A stretch of 64,000 bases of DNA from Taishania sp. (GTDB taxonomy: Bacteria; Bacteroidota; Bacteroidia; Flavobacteriales_D; Crocinitomicaceae): the NCBI GenBank assembly GCA_030150045.1, contig JASLGM010000028.1, forward strand, positions 62,001-126,000. The letters are read 5' to 3'. Positions 54,304 to 63,012 of this stretch are shown here, piece by piece. The notes beneath the pieces are model-generated. The model was not told the DNA's origin, ran no database searches, and worked only from the letters and a program-made list of their open reading frames with translations. Made by a program: the position numbers and the translations under genes. Each line of letters begins with the position of its first letter. The first letter of the stretch is position 1.

Positions 54304-57300
54304 ATGAGTAAGAATATAATAATATTACTATTAACAAGTATGCTATTGATTGCAGGGCGAGTTTCTGCACAAGTAGATACGGTTTTCTGGTTGGGAGCAC
54401 CATGGGTGACAACTGGACATGCTGGAAATACACCTGTTTTCCTTCGGATTTCAAGCTTAGACAATCCAACAACTGTACGTATTTATCAACCTCAAAATAC
54501 GTTTGACACGACTTTTGTCATGACGCCAAATCAATTAAAGAGCGTTAACTTGTCTCACATAATAAATAGACTTGAAGCAAGACCTGCATCAACGATATTG
54601 AATTATGGGATTAAGATCGAAACTTCAGAAGTTGTTACGGTAGTTTATGAAATTGCTACGAATGTAAATAATCCAGAAACCTATTCCTTAAAAGGTCAAA
54701 ATGGTTTAGGTAAAGAATTTGTTACACCTTTTCAAACGATATGGGATAATGGAAATTTTTCTCCTCAGCCGAAACAGCAAATTACAATTGTCGCAACAGA
54801 AGATAACACGACGGTTTGGGTTACTCCTCGGACTAGAACAACAACACATCCTGCTGGAGTTACATTCAGTATTGTTTTGAATAAAGGACAAGTATATAAT
54901 GTTGAGAATTATTCTCACCAAACATCGACACCTGGAAACAATTTGTCAGGATCTATTGTTGTAGCGAATAAACCTATTAGTGTTATCGTTTCAGATGACT
55001 CTGTTCATAATTCAGCTGGCGGTGGTTGTAAAGATTTAATGGGTGACCAGATCGTTCCAGTTGATGTGATTGGGACAGATTATATTGTCAATAAAGGAAG
55101 TATGAATGCGGGCTCTAGAGAGGGAATCTTTATAGTAGCAACTGAAAACTTTACAAGTGTTTCTGTTAATTCAGGCGTTAGTGTTCAAACAAGGATGTTA
55201 AACAAGGGAGATACCTATTATTATCAAATCACAGAAGCTTTAAATTTTGTACATGCTGATAAGAATGTTTACTTATTACAAGCTTCAGGTTTTGGATGTG
55301 AATTAGGTGCGGCTCTTTTACCTCCGATTAACTGTGCAGGATCGGATCGTGTGAACTTTACAAGAACTAACGGACAAGGATTTTTCTTAAACTTATTAAT
55401 TCCCACAGCTAGTATTGCAAACTTTACTTTGAATGGAACACCAATTTCTGCAACATTGTTTAATACGGTGCCAGGGACTAATGGAGCTTGGAGTGGAGCA
55501 CAGATTGGATATTCAACTACTCAAATTCCAGTTAATTCATCTAATATTATTCGAAACTCTACAGATTTCTTTGCTCTAGGTGTAATCAATGGTGGGGAAA
55601 CAACAGGATGTTATTATCACTATATGTCTTCTTTTCTAAGAAAGACTTTTGTTGATGCAGGAATTGATGGAACTTTATGTGATGGTGAATTGCGTATTCC
55701 ACTTACAGGTAATGTATCAGGGGCAACACAAACAGGGCAGTGGAGAGTATTAAACGGTTCTGGAACGTTTGCTAATAACCAAAATCTACAGACAGAATAT
55801 TTTCCAACACCAAGTGATTATGCTCAAGGAAGTATATCATTTATCTTAGAATCTACAGGTAGTTGTCAAGTTCAAAGGGATACAGTTAATTTTAACTTCA
55901 TTCATTCTCCAATTGTTGTAACATCTCCAGATCAAGAGTTTTGTGCGAATAACGTACCAACGATTGCTATCTCGGGTTCTGTACAATACGCGACAACTGG
56001 AATATGGTCAAGTACTAATGGAGGATCTTTTGACAATGTGAATAACCTTACAACGAATTATACCCCTTCAATTCAGGAATTGGCTGCTGATAGTTCAATT
56101 ATCGTAATGACATCAGCAGGAAGTTTACATGCGTGTCCAAATACAAAAGATACAATCATTATTCGTTATACACCTGCTCCAACTGTTGATGTGGGACCAG
56201 ATTTAGTGATTTGTTCAGATCAATTAGATGTTGTGTTGGATGGAGTAGTTACAGGACCAACAACTACAGGAACATGGACAACAAATGGTTCTGGAGCGTT
56301 TTCTCCAAGTCAAGATAATCTTAATGCAACGTATTTGTTTGGTTCAAGTGACTATACATCAAATAACTTGTTACTTAATTTGACAAGTACGAATAATAGA
56401 AATTGTAATCCAGTTTCTAAAACACTTGCAATTCATTTAGTTCAACAACCTCTAGTTGCCATCTCTACTCAAGATTCTATTTGTTCAACAGCAAATGTGG
56501 TAAATTTGAGCGGAACTGTTTCTAATGGATTCAATGTGTTATGGACTTCCAATGGTTTAGGGACAATTAGTAATCCAACAGGATTAAACGCTATTTACAA
56601 CATTACAACAATGGATGTTAATAATGGTTTTGTTGATGTGTTTTTCTCTGTGACAGGAGTGTGCTCAACCGTAAAAGATTCAATTCGTATTCATTTTATT
56701 GATGCACCTGTTGTTCACGCAGGAACGAATATTACAATCTGCGCAAACGAAGCTGTTCAATTAAACGGTACGATTACAGGAGTTGGGTCTCAAGGATTAT
56801 GGCAAACATTAGGTACAGGAACATTTGTTGACGCAACTCAGTTTAATACGTTGTACTATCCTTCAAATGGAGACGTAGCTAATGGATTTGTAGATTTAAA
56901 ACTTACATCTACATTGAATTATGGGTGTATCGTTCAAGATGGGACAATCCGCGTGACTTTTAAGAGTATTCCAACTGCTTCGTTTAATGTAAATGAAACA
57001 TGTGAGCAAGTAAATGCTGTATTTATTGACCAGTCCACACATCCAGGTAATACGATTACAGAATGGAAATGGGTTTTTGGAGATGGAGTCTTTTCTGTTA
57101 CAGATAGACCTTTACATGCATACTCTGTTGGAGGAACTTATCACGTAAGTTTGGATGTTTTATCTTCAAACGGATGTAGAGATACGTTGACAAAAAGTTT
57201 AATAGTTCACCAAAATCCAATTGTCGATTTTGAGTTCACAAATGCATGTGAGAAAAATCCAATTTATTTTACGGATAAAACCATTTTAAACGATGGCCAA

Positions 57301-57975
57301 ATTACAAATTGGACATATGACTTTAATGCGTTTGATGTTGCCATGATACAAAACCCTTCTTACGCATTCGCTATACCTGGAGTTTTTCCTGTTACATTAA
57401 CAGTTGTATCTCAATATGGATGTATTGGTAAAGTAACACATCAAGTTCCGGTAATTCAAAGTCCAACGGCTAGTTTTACAGCGGTACCTTCCCCAGCTTT
57501 GGTTGGAGAGAACATTACTTTTACTGATACTTCTACAGGGACGAATTTAGTACATTGGTTATGGGACTTCTCTGATGGTCAGTTTGACAACACTGAAATT
57601 GCACACCATAGTTTCTCAGAAGGTGGAGTGTACGAAGTAATGATGACGGTTAAAGATATAAATGGATGTTTTGATCAAACAAAACAAATTATTTCAGTTG
57701 AATTATTACCTGTTTTACCTACTGGATTTACTCCAAATGGTGATGGTGAAAACGACGTGTTCATCATTCGTGGTGGACCTTTCAAAAGTACTTTCTTTAA
57801 AGTGTACTCACAATGGGGAGAATCAATCTTTACCACTAACGATGCTAACGAAGGATGGGATGGAACTTATAAAGGGGAGCCTGCTCCACTTGGAGTTTAT
57901 TCATGGTACTTTGTTGTTGAGATGGGGAATGGAACGATCGTAAAAAAATCGGGTGATGTAACTTTAATGCGCTAA
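54304..57975 (+). CDS. T9SS type B cargo, paralogue of the 49935 protein
   Basis: 1223 residues with a signal peptide. An IgGFc-binding-like domain (about 25-430) carries LKGQNGLGKEFVTPFQ and CKDLMGDQ, aligned with the first paralogue. Five Cys-pair modules follow (against four), then three PKD-like domains (LHAYSVGGTYHVSLDV among them) and a type B sorting tail (LPTGFTPNGDGENDVF). The pair must have arisen by duplication of a cargo/PorP unit. Likely a surface adhesin or surface layer part (inference). Confidence 0.87.
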   Translation: MSKNIIILLLTSMLLIAGRVSAQVDTVFWLGAPWVTTGHAGNTPVFLRISSLDNPTTVRIYQPQNTFDTTFVMTPNQLKSVNLSHIINRLEARPASTILNYGIKIETSEVVTVVYEIATNVNNPETYSLKGQNGLGKEFVTPFQTIWDNGNFSPQPKQQITIVATEDNTTVWVTPRTRTTTHPAGVTFSIVLNKGQVYNVENYSHQTSTPGNNLSGSIVVANKPISVIVSDDSVHNSAGGGCKDLMGDQIVPVDVIGTDYIVNKGSMNAGSREGIFIVATENFTSVSVNSGVSVQTRMLNKGDTYYYQITEALNFVHADKNVYLLQASGFGCELGAALLPPINCAGSDRVNFTRTNGQGFFLNLLIPTASIANFTLNGTPISATLFNTVPGTNGAWSGAQIGYSTTQIPVNSSNIIRNSTDFFALGVINGGETTGCYYHYMSSFLRKTFVDAGIDGTLCDGELRIPLTGNVSGATQTGQWRVLNGSGTFANNQNLQTEYFPTPSDYAQGSISFILESTGSCQVQRDTVNFNFIHSPIVVTSPDQEFCANNVPTIAISGSVQYATTGIWSSTNGGSFDNVNNLTTNYTPSIQELAADSSIIVMTSAGSLHACPNTKDTIIIRYTPAPTVDVGPDLVICSDQLDVVLDGVVTGPTTTGTWTTNGSGAFSPSQDNLNATYLFGSSDYTSNNLLLNLTSTNNRNCNPVSKTLAIHLVQQPLVAISTQDSICSTANVVNLSGTVSNGFNVLWTSNGLGTISNPTGLNAIYNITTMDVNNGFVDVFFSVTGVCSTVKDSIRIHFIDAPVVHAGTNITICANEAVQLNGTITGVGSQGLWQTLGTGTFVDATQFNTLYYPSNGDVANGFVDLKLTSTLNYGCIVQDGTIRVTFKSIPTASFNVNETCEQVNAVFIDQSTHPGNTITEWKWVFGDGVFSVTDRPLHAYSVGGTYHVSLDVLSSNGCRDTLTKSLIVHQNPIVDFEFTNACEKNPIYFTDKTILNDGQITNWTYDFNAFDVAMIQNPSYAFAIPGVFPVTLTVVSQYGCIGKVTHQVPVIQSPTASFTAVPSPALVGENITFTDTSTGTNLVHWLWDFSDGQFDNTEIAHHSFSEGGVYEVMMTVKDINGCFDQTKQIISVELLPVLPTGFTPNGDGENDVFIIRGGPFKSTFFKVYSQWGESIFTTNDANEGWDGTYKGEPAPLGVYSWYFVVEMGNGTIVKKSGDVTLMR

Positions 57976-57977
57976 TC

Positions 57978-58970
57978 ATGAAAAATAAGATATTTATAAT
58001 ATTACTAGGCTTAGTGCAAACGGTACATGCACAGGATATGCACCTTTCACTTTACGACGCCTCTCACTTAACATTAAACCCTGCTATGACAGGGGTTTTT
58101 GACGCTGATTTCCGTCTGCATGTTCAATATAGAACACAATGGAAAGCAGTGAACTTTAAACCGTACAAATCTATGCTTGCTGCTTTTGATATGCCAATCA
58201 AGAATACAAAATGGAGCATAGGATTCCAACTGAGTAATTTCAGAGCGGGAGCAGGTAATTTTAACACCATGCAGGGATTGGTTTCCACATCCTACAACAC
58301 AGCTTTGGATAAAATGAAAAAGCACGGATTAACTTTTGGTGTTCAGGCAGGGGTAATGCAAAAGAGTTTAGAATACCAATTGTTATCGTTTAACAATCAA
58401 TATTCGTTCTATAATGGGGGGTACTTCGATCAAACAACTCCATCAAATGAATCTTTTGGAGCCGAAAGGGTATGGACACCAGTTGTAAATGCAGGGATAA
58501 TGTATTATTATGCTAAGCAGCAAGCCCGATTTAATCCATTTATTGGGGTTTCTGCATTTAACTTGTTGCATCCAAAGGAAAGTTACTTTGATCAAGACAA
58601 CCGCTTGCCTATACGGACTTATGTACACGCAGGAACGCGAATCAACATTACAGAAACCATTTATTTGATTCCAAAAGTATTGTTACAATTTCAAAAACAA
58701 TTCATGGAGCAAACTGTAGCACTTGATTTAGGATACTATCTAAAAGGAAGTGACATCTATTTACTTGGTGGTGTTGTGCATCGAATAAAAGATGCAATGG
58801 TGGTGAATGCAGGAATTAAATTGCAAAACTTCATCCTAAAAGCAGGATACGACATCAATGTTTCTCGATTAAGTACCGCTTCTACAGGTAGAGGAGGTTT
58901 TGAAATAGCATTAACGTATATGCCGAAAAAGAAAGATAAAGTGAACGACAAAATTTGTCCAAGATTATAA
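57978..58970 (+). CDS. PorP/SprF-family outer-membrane protein, second copy
   Basis: 330 residues, signal peptide (IFIILLGLVQTVHAQ), then LSLYDASHLTLNPAMTGVFD, which keeps the NPA-TG pattern of PorP/SprF. Barrel strands run to the end, with a Lys-rich tail. It is the probable partner of the cargo encoded just upstream. It differs clearly from the first PorP gene, so the duplication is old. Confidence 0.87.
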   Translation: MKNKIFIILLGLVQTVHAQDMHLSLYDASHLTLNPAMTGVFDADFRLHVQYRTQWKAVNFKPYKSMLAAFDMPIKNTKWSIGFQLSNFRAGAGNFNTMQGLVSTSYNTALDKMKKHGLTFGVQAGVMQKSLEYQLLSFNNQYSFYNGGYFDQTTPSNESFGAERVWTPVVNAGIMYYYAKQQARFNPFIGVSAFNLLHPKESYFDQDNRLPIRTYVHAGTRINITETIYLIPKVLLQFQKQFMEQTVALDLGYYLKGSDIYLLGGVVHRIKDAMVVNAGIKLQNFILKAGYDINVSRLSTASTGRGGFEIALTYMPKKKDKVNDKICPRL

Positions 58971-58976
58971 TATAAG

Positions 58977-61073
58977 ATGATGAAATTTAAACTCATTTTG
59001 TTGCAAATGCTTTTGGTAACCATAGTGTTTGGACAATCAAAAGCTGTATGGATTGATAAAGGAGATCAGTTTTTTGATAAACAAGATTATTCTAATGCAA
59101 TGCACATGTATCAAAAAGCAATGGATGATTCAACTGCAATGCTAACAGCTGTATTGCCGTATGAAATTCAATTGACTAACTTGAAGTTTGGTACTCAAAA
59201 GAAAGCCGTAAAGATCAACTCTAACGATTACGCTAGACACCAAATTGCAATGTGCCAAATGTATACTTACGATTATAAACGTGCAGAAGAACATTTGGAA
59301 ATGACAATGGAGATACCGGTTTACTATTCGGATCGTTTTTACTATGCAAACGCACTAAAGAACAACGGTAAATTTCAACAAGCGATCGATGAATACGATC
59401 AAGTTATTGCAGGTAACTACGTATCAGATTCCATTAAATTACTGGCTCAAATTGCAAAGGCGGGTTGTGAATACGGAAAATCAGAAGGGAAAATAAGACC
59501 AGGCGTAGAAGTGACATTAATGGACAGTACGTTCAACACAGGAACAAGTTCTTTCGCCGTACAATACTTCGGTTCTGAAGATAGAGTAATGTTTACAGCA
59601 GCTAAACCTGGTGGAGTAATTTTAACACCAGATCAAAAATCTGAATTTCTGTGTGACGTATATTACATGGAAAAACAAGATGGAGAATGGAAACAAGCCA
59701 TCAACTTCGGGCGTCCTTTTAACTCTGCTCAACATGATGCAGCAGCAACATTTAACGGTGGAAACGCCCTGTTTTATACTAGATGGAGTGATGTAAACCG
59801 CAAAGAAAAAAGCATTTTCCTTGCACGAATGATAGACTACAAATTCTTTGATGCATACAAATTAGACGAAAGAGTTAATGTCCCTGGATATAGCTCTATG
59901 CAACCTTTTGTAACCAAAGACGGAAAGAAACTTTACTTTTCAAGCGATCGACCAGGAGGAAAAGGAGGATACGATATTTGGGAAATTGAATTAGACAAAG
60001 AAGGAAATTTAATTGGCGAAGCAAAAAACTTAGCAGATGTAGTGAATACTCCCGCAGATGAGGTAGCACCTTTTCTACACGAAAAATATTCTACGTTCTA
60101 TTTTTCATCGAATGGACTCAATTCTATGGGTGGATTTGACATCTTTAAAATTGAGTTTAACCGCGAAGCAAAAACGTTTATACCTGCTGAAAATCTCGGA
60201 GAACCAATCAACTCAACAAAAGATGATTTGTACTTTATCATGGACGACAACCTGGATTACGGTTTCCTCTCATCAGATAGAGAAGACTGTGAATTTGGAC
60301 ATTGCCTAAAGATTTATAGTGTTAAAAACGGACGCTTAATCGTAGAAGTAGAAGGGGTAACGTATGATAATAAAACAGGGTTACCATTGCCAAATACAAC
60401 CATTTTAATGAAAGATGTCATTGGATCTTTAGAGAATAGAACCTTTGAAACAGACGAAAATGGATACTATTGCCAGAAGATTGACGTATCTCAAGAATGG
60501 TTTATGAAAGCCTCAAAAAAGGGATTCTTTAACGATGCAAACGTAATTACCACAAAGTCAGTTACCAATTCTACACGTTTAAAAATGGATTTCAGATTGA
60601 TGCATATTCCTACAGATGACATCCGAATCGAGGGAATTGAATACGATTATAATTCCGCGAATTTAAGACCAGAAGCGAAGGAAGTACTCGACAAATTGTA
60701 CGATTTCTTAGTCTTGAATGACCAGTTGATTCTAGAATTGAATTCACATACCGATGCACGAGGAAGCGATAAGTACAACCTTGAATTGTCGCAGCGTAGA
60801 GCACAATCTTGTGTGAATTATTTGGTAGAAAAAGGCATTGATCCAGCGAAGTTAAAAGCCAAAGGATACGGAGAGTCTAAGCCAACGTTTTATCAAATTG
60901 ATCAAGAACCTGTATTAGACAATAAAGGAAATAAAATTGTGTTGACTGAAGCTTACATCAATCAATTTAAAGTGAGCGATAAAAAGAAATTTGAAGCGCT
61001 ACACCAATACAATCGAAGAACCGCAATCAAGATTCTTGGTGACGGAAAAGAATACGAATCGTCCAATCAATAA
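58977..61073 (+). CDS. PorE-like protein: TPR, beta-propeller, regulatory domain and OmpA domain
   Basis: 698 residues with signal peptide. Order: TPR repeats at about 25-160 (GDQFFDKQDYSNAMHMYQKA), a PD40-type beta-propeller at 180-430 (LYFSSDRPGGKGGYDIWEI), a carboxypeptidase-regulatory-like domain at about 455-540, and an OmpA domain at 555-690 with the peptidoglycan-binding SHTDARGSDKYNLELSQRRA. This matches PorE, which binds peptidoglycan and joins PorP in the type IX system. Last gene of the operon, 6 bases after PorP. A second ATG at 58980 is possible. Confidence 0.87.
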   Translation: MMKFKLILLQMLLVTIVFGQSKAVWIDKGDQFFDKQDYSNAMHMYQKAMDDSTAMLTAVLPYEIQLTNLKFGTQKKAVKINSNDYARHQIAMCQMYTYDYKRAEEHLEMTMEIPVYYSDRFYYANALKNNGKFQQAIDEYDQVIAGNYVSDSIKLLAQIAKAGCEYGKSEGKIRPGVEVTLMDSTFNTGTSSFAVQYFGSEDRVMFTAAKPGGVILTPDQKSEFLCDVYYMEKQDGEWKQAINFGRPFNSAQHDAAATFNGGNALFYTRWSDVNRKEKSIFLARMIDYKFFDAYKLDERVNVPGYSSMQPFVTKDGKKLYFSSDRPGGKGGYDIWEIELDKEGNLIGEAKNLADVVNTPADEVAPFLHEKYSTFYFSSNGLNSMGGFDIFKIEFNREAKTFIPAENLGEPINSTKDDLYFIMDDNLDYGFLSSDREDCEFGHCLKIYSVKNGRLIVEVEGVTYDNKTGLPLPNTTILMKDVIGSLENRTFETDENGYYCQKIDVSQEWFMKASKKGFFNDANVITTKSVTNSTRLKMDFRLMHIPTDDIRIEGIEYDYNSANLRPEAKEVLDKLYDFLVLNDQLILELNSHTDARGSDKYNLELSQRRAQSCVNYLVEKGIDPAKLKAKGYGESKPTFYQIDQEPVLDNKGNKIVLTEAYINQFKVSDKKKFEALHQYNRRTAIKILGDGKEYESSNQ

Positions 61074-61091
61074 GGAAGATTTACCTACAAT

Positions 61092-61122
61092 AAAAAGCTA
61101 TCTGAAAAGGTAGCTTTTTTTG
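61092..61122 (+). terminator. Terminator of the T9SS cargo operon
   Basis: AAAGCTATCT-GAAA-AGGTAGCTTT (one G-T pair) followed by a T run, 18 bases after the stop codon. Confidence 0.85.
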
Positions 61123-61143
61123 TTTTTGAAAACGAAAACGAAT

Positions 61144-61287
61144 CAGCCCGGGCGGAATGCGGCAGCTAAACGAACGGAAAAAGGAGTGAACGCTGTCTTT
61201 TTACTGCGACCAACAGAAGCACGTTAAAAGAAGCAAGCGAACCCTTTTTGCGGAGTTTACTAAAGCATGAAGACCGAAATGGCTGCC
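61144..61287 (+). repeat. Family A structured repeat, copy 7
   Basis: 144 bp from CAGCCCGGGCGG to GGCTGCC. Paired segments: CAGCC with GGCTG; ATGC with GCAT; TAAAC with GTTTA; AAAAAGG with CCTTTTT; CTTTT-x-AC with GT-x-AAAAG. Loop TGCGACCAACAGAAGCAC. Only GTGAAC on the left arm and GCGAAC on the right differ from the pattern. A B copy follows 27 bases later. Both lie in the 61074-61421 gap. Confidence 0.83.
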
Positions 61288-61314
61288 TAATTATTTCCTT
61301 TATAAAAATACTAT

Positions 61315-61402
61315 TTTGGGCGTTACCCTAAAGGGTCGGGCTATTCATTACAAGTTTTTTGCTACACAAAAAAGCTTTTCATTACTATCCCTAACGCGGG
61401 GT
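61315..61402 (+). repeat. Family B repeat, copy 5, shortened
   Basis: Starts TTTTGGGCGTT and ends CCCTAACGCGGGG. Hairpin 1 is reduced to ACCC-TAAA-GGGT. The middle block GGGCTATTCATTACAAG and hairpin 2 (TTTTTTG with CAAAAAA) are kept. It is the shortest copy, 88 bp. Confidence 0.75.
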
Positions 61403-61421
61403 TTAGGGTTTAATTTTGGCT

Positions 61422-62099
61422 TTACTTCTTTCTTTTAGCTTCTTTCTTCTCTAAACGGTTTTCTTTTTTTGAATCACGGTTATATTCGCGCATTTCCTTC
61501 TTTTGCTTTCTGTAATTTTGTTGTGACTCTTTGAATTTATCGCGCGTCAGTTTATCCATTTTCATTTCAAAACCTACGTTTCCTGCCAATATATCCTCAA
61601 TGACCATTTCGGTCCACTTATTTTTGGTTTGCGGATTGTAAGTGTCATTTAGATCGTGTTTCATGACCTTTGCGGCCGTGGAATAGATCATATTCTGGAA
61701 TCCATTGCTGTATTTTGACATGATTTGTTTGACGGTCATTCCCGTTTCTCGATGAATCAATTGAATGAGTAATCGGCCTTCACTGACGTATAAATCACGT
61801 ATGGCGTAAGAAAACTCGTCATTCAAATAAGCGTTCATTTTTTGGGAATAACGTTTGGCCTCCTTTTTTTTCTCAAACGAAGATAAAGTAGCCTCGTATT
61901 CATCCAGAATTGCTTTTGCTTTTACGGCCAAAGGATAAACCCGTTGTAAACGGTGTAATTCATTTTGATAAATTATTTGCTGTCTACGATTGACGTAGGC
62001 CTCTTCCAATTCTACTACATGAAAGGTGTCTTGCACTTGCTGAGAGTAACCGTTTGATAAATAGAATAGGCATAATATTATTACAAGAAAGGGTTTCAT
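61422..62099 (-). CDS. DUF4294 secreted protein
   Basis: 225 residues. Signal peptide ends SNGYSQ. The body holds LEEAYVNRRQQI, HRLQRVYPLAVKAKAIL, and GRLLIQLIHRETGMTVKQIM, matching the DUF4294 family of Bacteroidota. The tail is a charged Lys/Glu stretch. Function unknown. It is divergent from the 62154 lipoprotein gene. Confidence 0.8.
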   Translation of the reverse strand: MKPFLVIILCLFYLSNGYSQQVQDTFHVVELEEAYVNRRQQIIYQNELHRLQRVYPLAVKAKAILDEYEATLSSFEKKKEAKRYSQKMNAYLNDEFSYAIRDLYVSEGRLLIQLIHRETGMTVKQIMSKYSNGFQNMIYSTAAKVMKHDLNDTYNPQTKNKWTEMVIEDILAGNVGFEMKMDKLTRDKFKESQQNYRKQKKEMREYNRDSKKENRLEKKEAKRKK

Positions 62100-62153
62100 A
62101 ATAATGTTATTTAAATTAGTACAGCATTTTCATTATCAAAGTATTTGCCAAAG

Positions 62154-62606
62154 ATGAATTTAAGGAATTTTCCTTTACTAATTACAGCTATAATCTTTAC
62201 CGTAGCTTCGTGTACCTCCAAATCTAAACCTACGGAGGAAATTGTTGATTTTGATTCTTTACAAGTTGAGGTGGAGTCTGATACAATTTCGCGTATGTTT
62301 TCTGATACCTTAAAAAAAGCACATGAAGTTCGTGAGCAAAAGGAAAACTTGTTGGTCATTGAGAAGAAATATGGTGAACAATGGGGTTTTTGCGAGTGTG
62401 TTATGGCCAATGATTCTATTGATAAGGCTGTAAAGTCACTTGTTGATTTTGAGACGCCAGCTGCTGAAAAATTGTTGGAAAGGTTTGAATATGTGTCAAC
62501 TAAATGTCAAGCTTTCTTAGGAATGGACAACAGTAGAACGCCAGAACAACGTGCTGCACACCAAAAGAAAGTTAAAAATTGTTTATCCAACGCAAGAAAT
62601 AAGTAG
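62154..62606 (+). CDS. Small lipoprotein of unknown function
   Basis: 150 residues. The ATG at 62154 gives a signal with lipobox TVASC. The mature part is acidic and helical and has three further Cys (WGFCECVMAN, STKCQAFL) that may bind metal or form disulfides. I recognise no family. An extended TTG start at 62145 is less likely. It lies 9 bases ahead of the His-rich gene, so the two form an operon leading to the TonB receptor. Confidence 0.6.
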   Translation: MNLRNFPLLITAIIFTVASCTSKSKPTEEIVDFDSLQVEVESDTISRMFSDTLKKAHEVREQKENLLVIEKKYGEQWGFCECVMANDSIDKAVKSLVDFETPAAEKLLERFEYVSTKCQAFLGMDNSRTPEQRAAHQKKVKNCLSNARNK

Positions 62607-62615
62607 TTTTGTAAT

Positions 62616-62981
62616 ATGCAGAAACGCATATTAATCTATATCATGCTTTTTACCTTCGGGATGTTAATTCTTCCGAAGACCTTTCTGCACGATTGTGTGA
62701 GGCAACATGCTCCACAATCTTATAGCTTCTTTTCTTCTCACGATCATGATCACTCAAACGATCATCATCATCATAAACATTCTTCAGATAACGCACAATT
62801 TTCTTCAAGCGACGATTGTCCTATCTGTGATTTTCATTTTTTCCCTTTTGGTATTCATCACTACCAAATTCAAGTCTTTCAGGATAATGCAGTTTATGTT
62901 TCTCACATTTGGGAAGAGGCTGTATCTCAATTTTCTCAACCAAAACATTTATTAAGAGGTCCACCTTCAATGCGTGTTTAA
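62616..62981 (+). CDS. His-rich secreted protein ahead of a TonB-dependent receptor
   Basis: 121 residues with a membrane or signal segment at 1-20. It then holds a strongly His-rich stretch (HDHDHSNDHHHHKH) and a DDCPICDFHF motif that could bind a metal. Its start is 9 bases after the previous stop codon. Its position before a TonB-dependent receptor suggests a metal-binding partner in uptake (inference). Copper or zinc is plausible but not shown. Confidence 0.65.
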   Translation: MQKRILIYIMLFTFGMLILPKTFLHDCVRQHAPQSYSFFSSHDHDHSNDHHHHKHSSDNAQFSSSDDCPICDFHFFPFGIHHYQIQVFQDNAVYVSHIWEEAVSQFSQPKHLLRGPPSMRV

Positions 62982-63012
62982 CAACCGTATTGTTTTATTA
63001 AACCTTATATAA

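Noticed and set aside
1896..61287. Family A repeats as a CRISPR array
   Set aside because: Copies are far apart, lie on both strands, vary in sequence, and have no regular spacers or cas genes.
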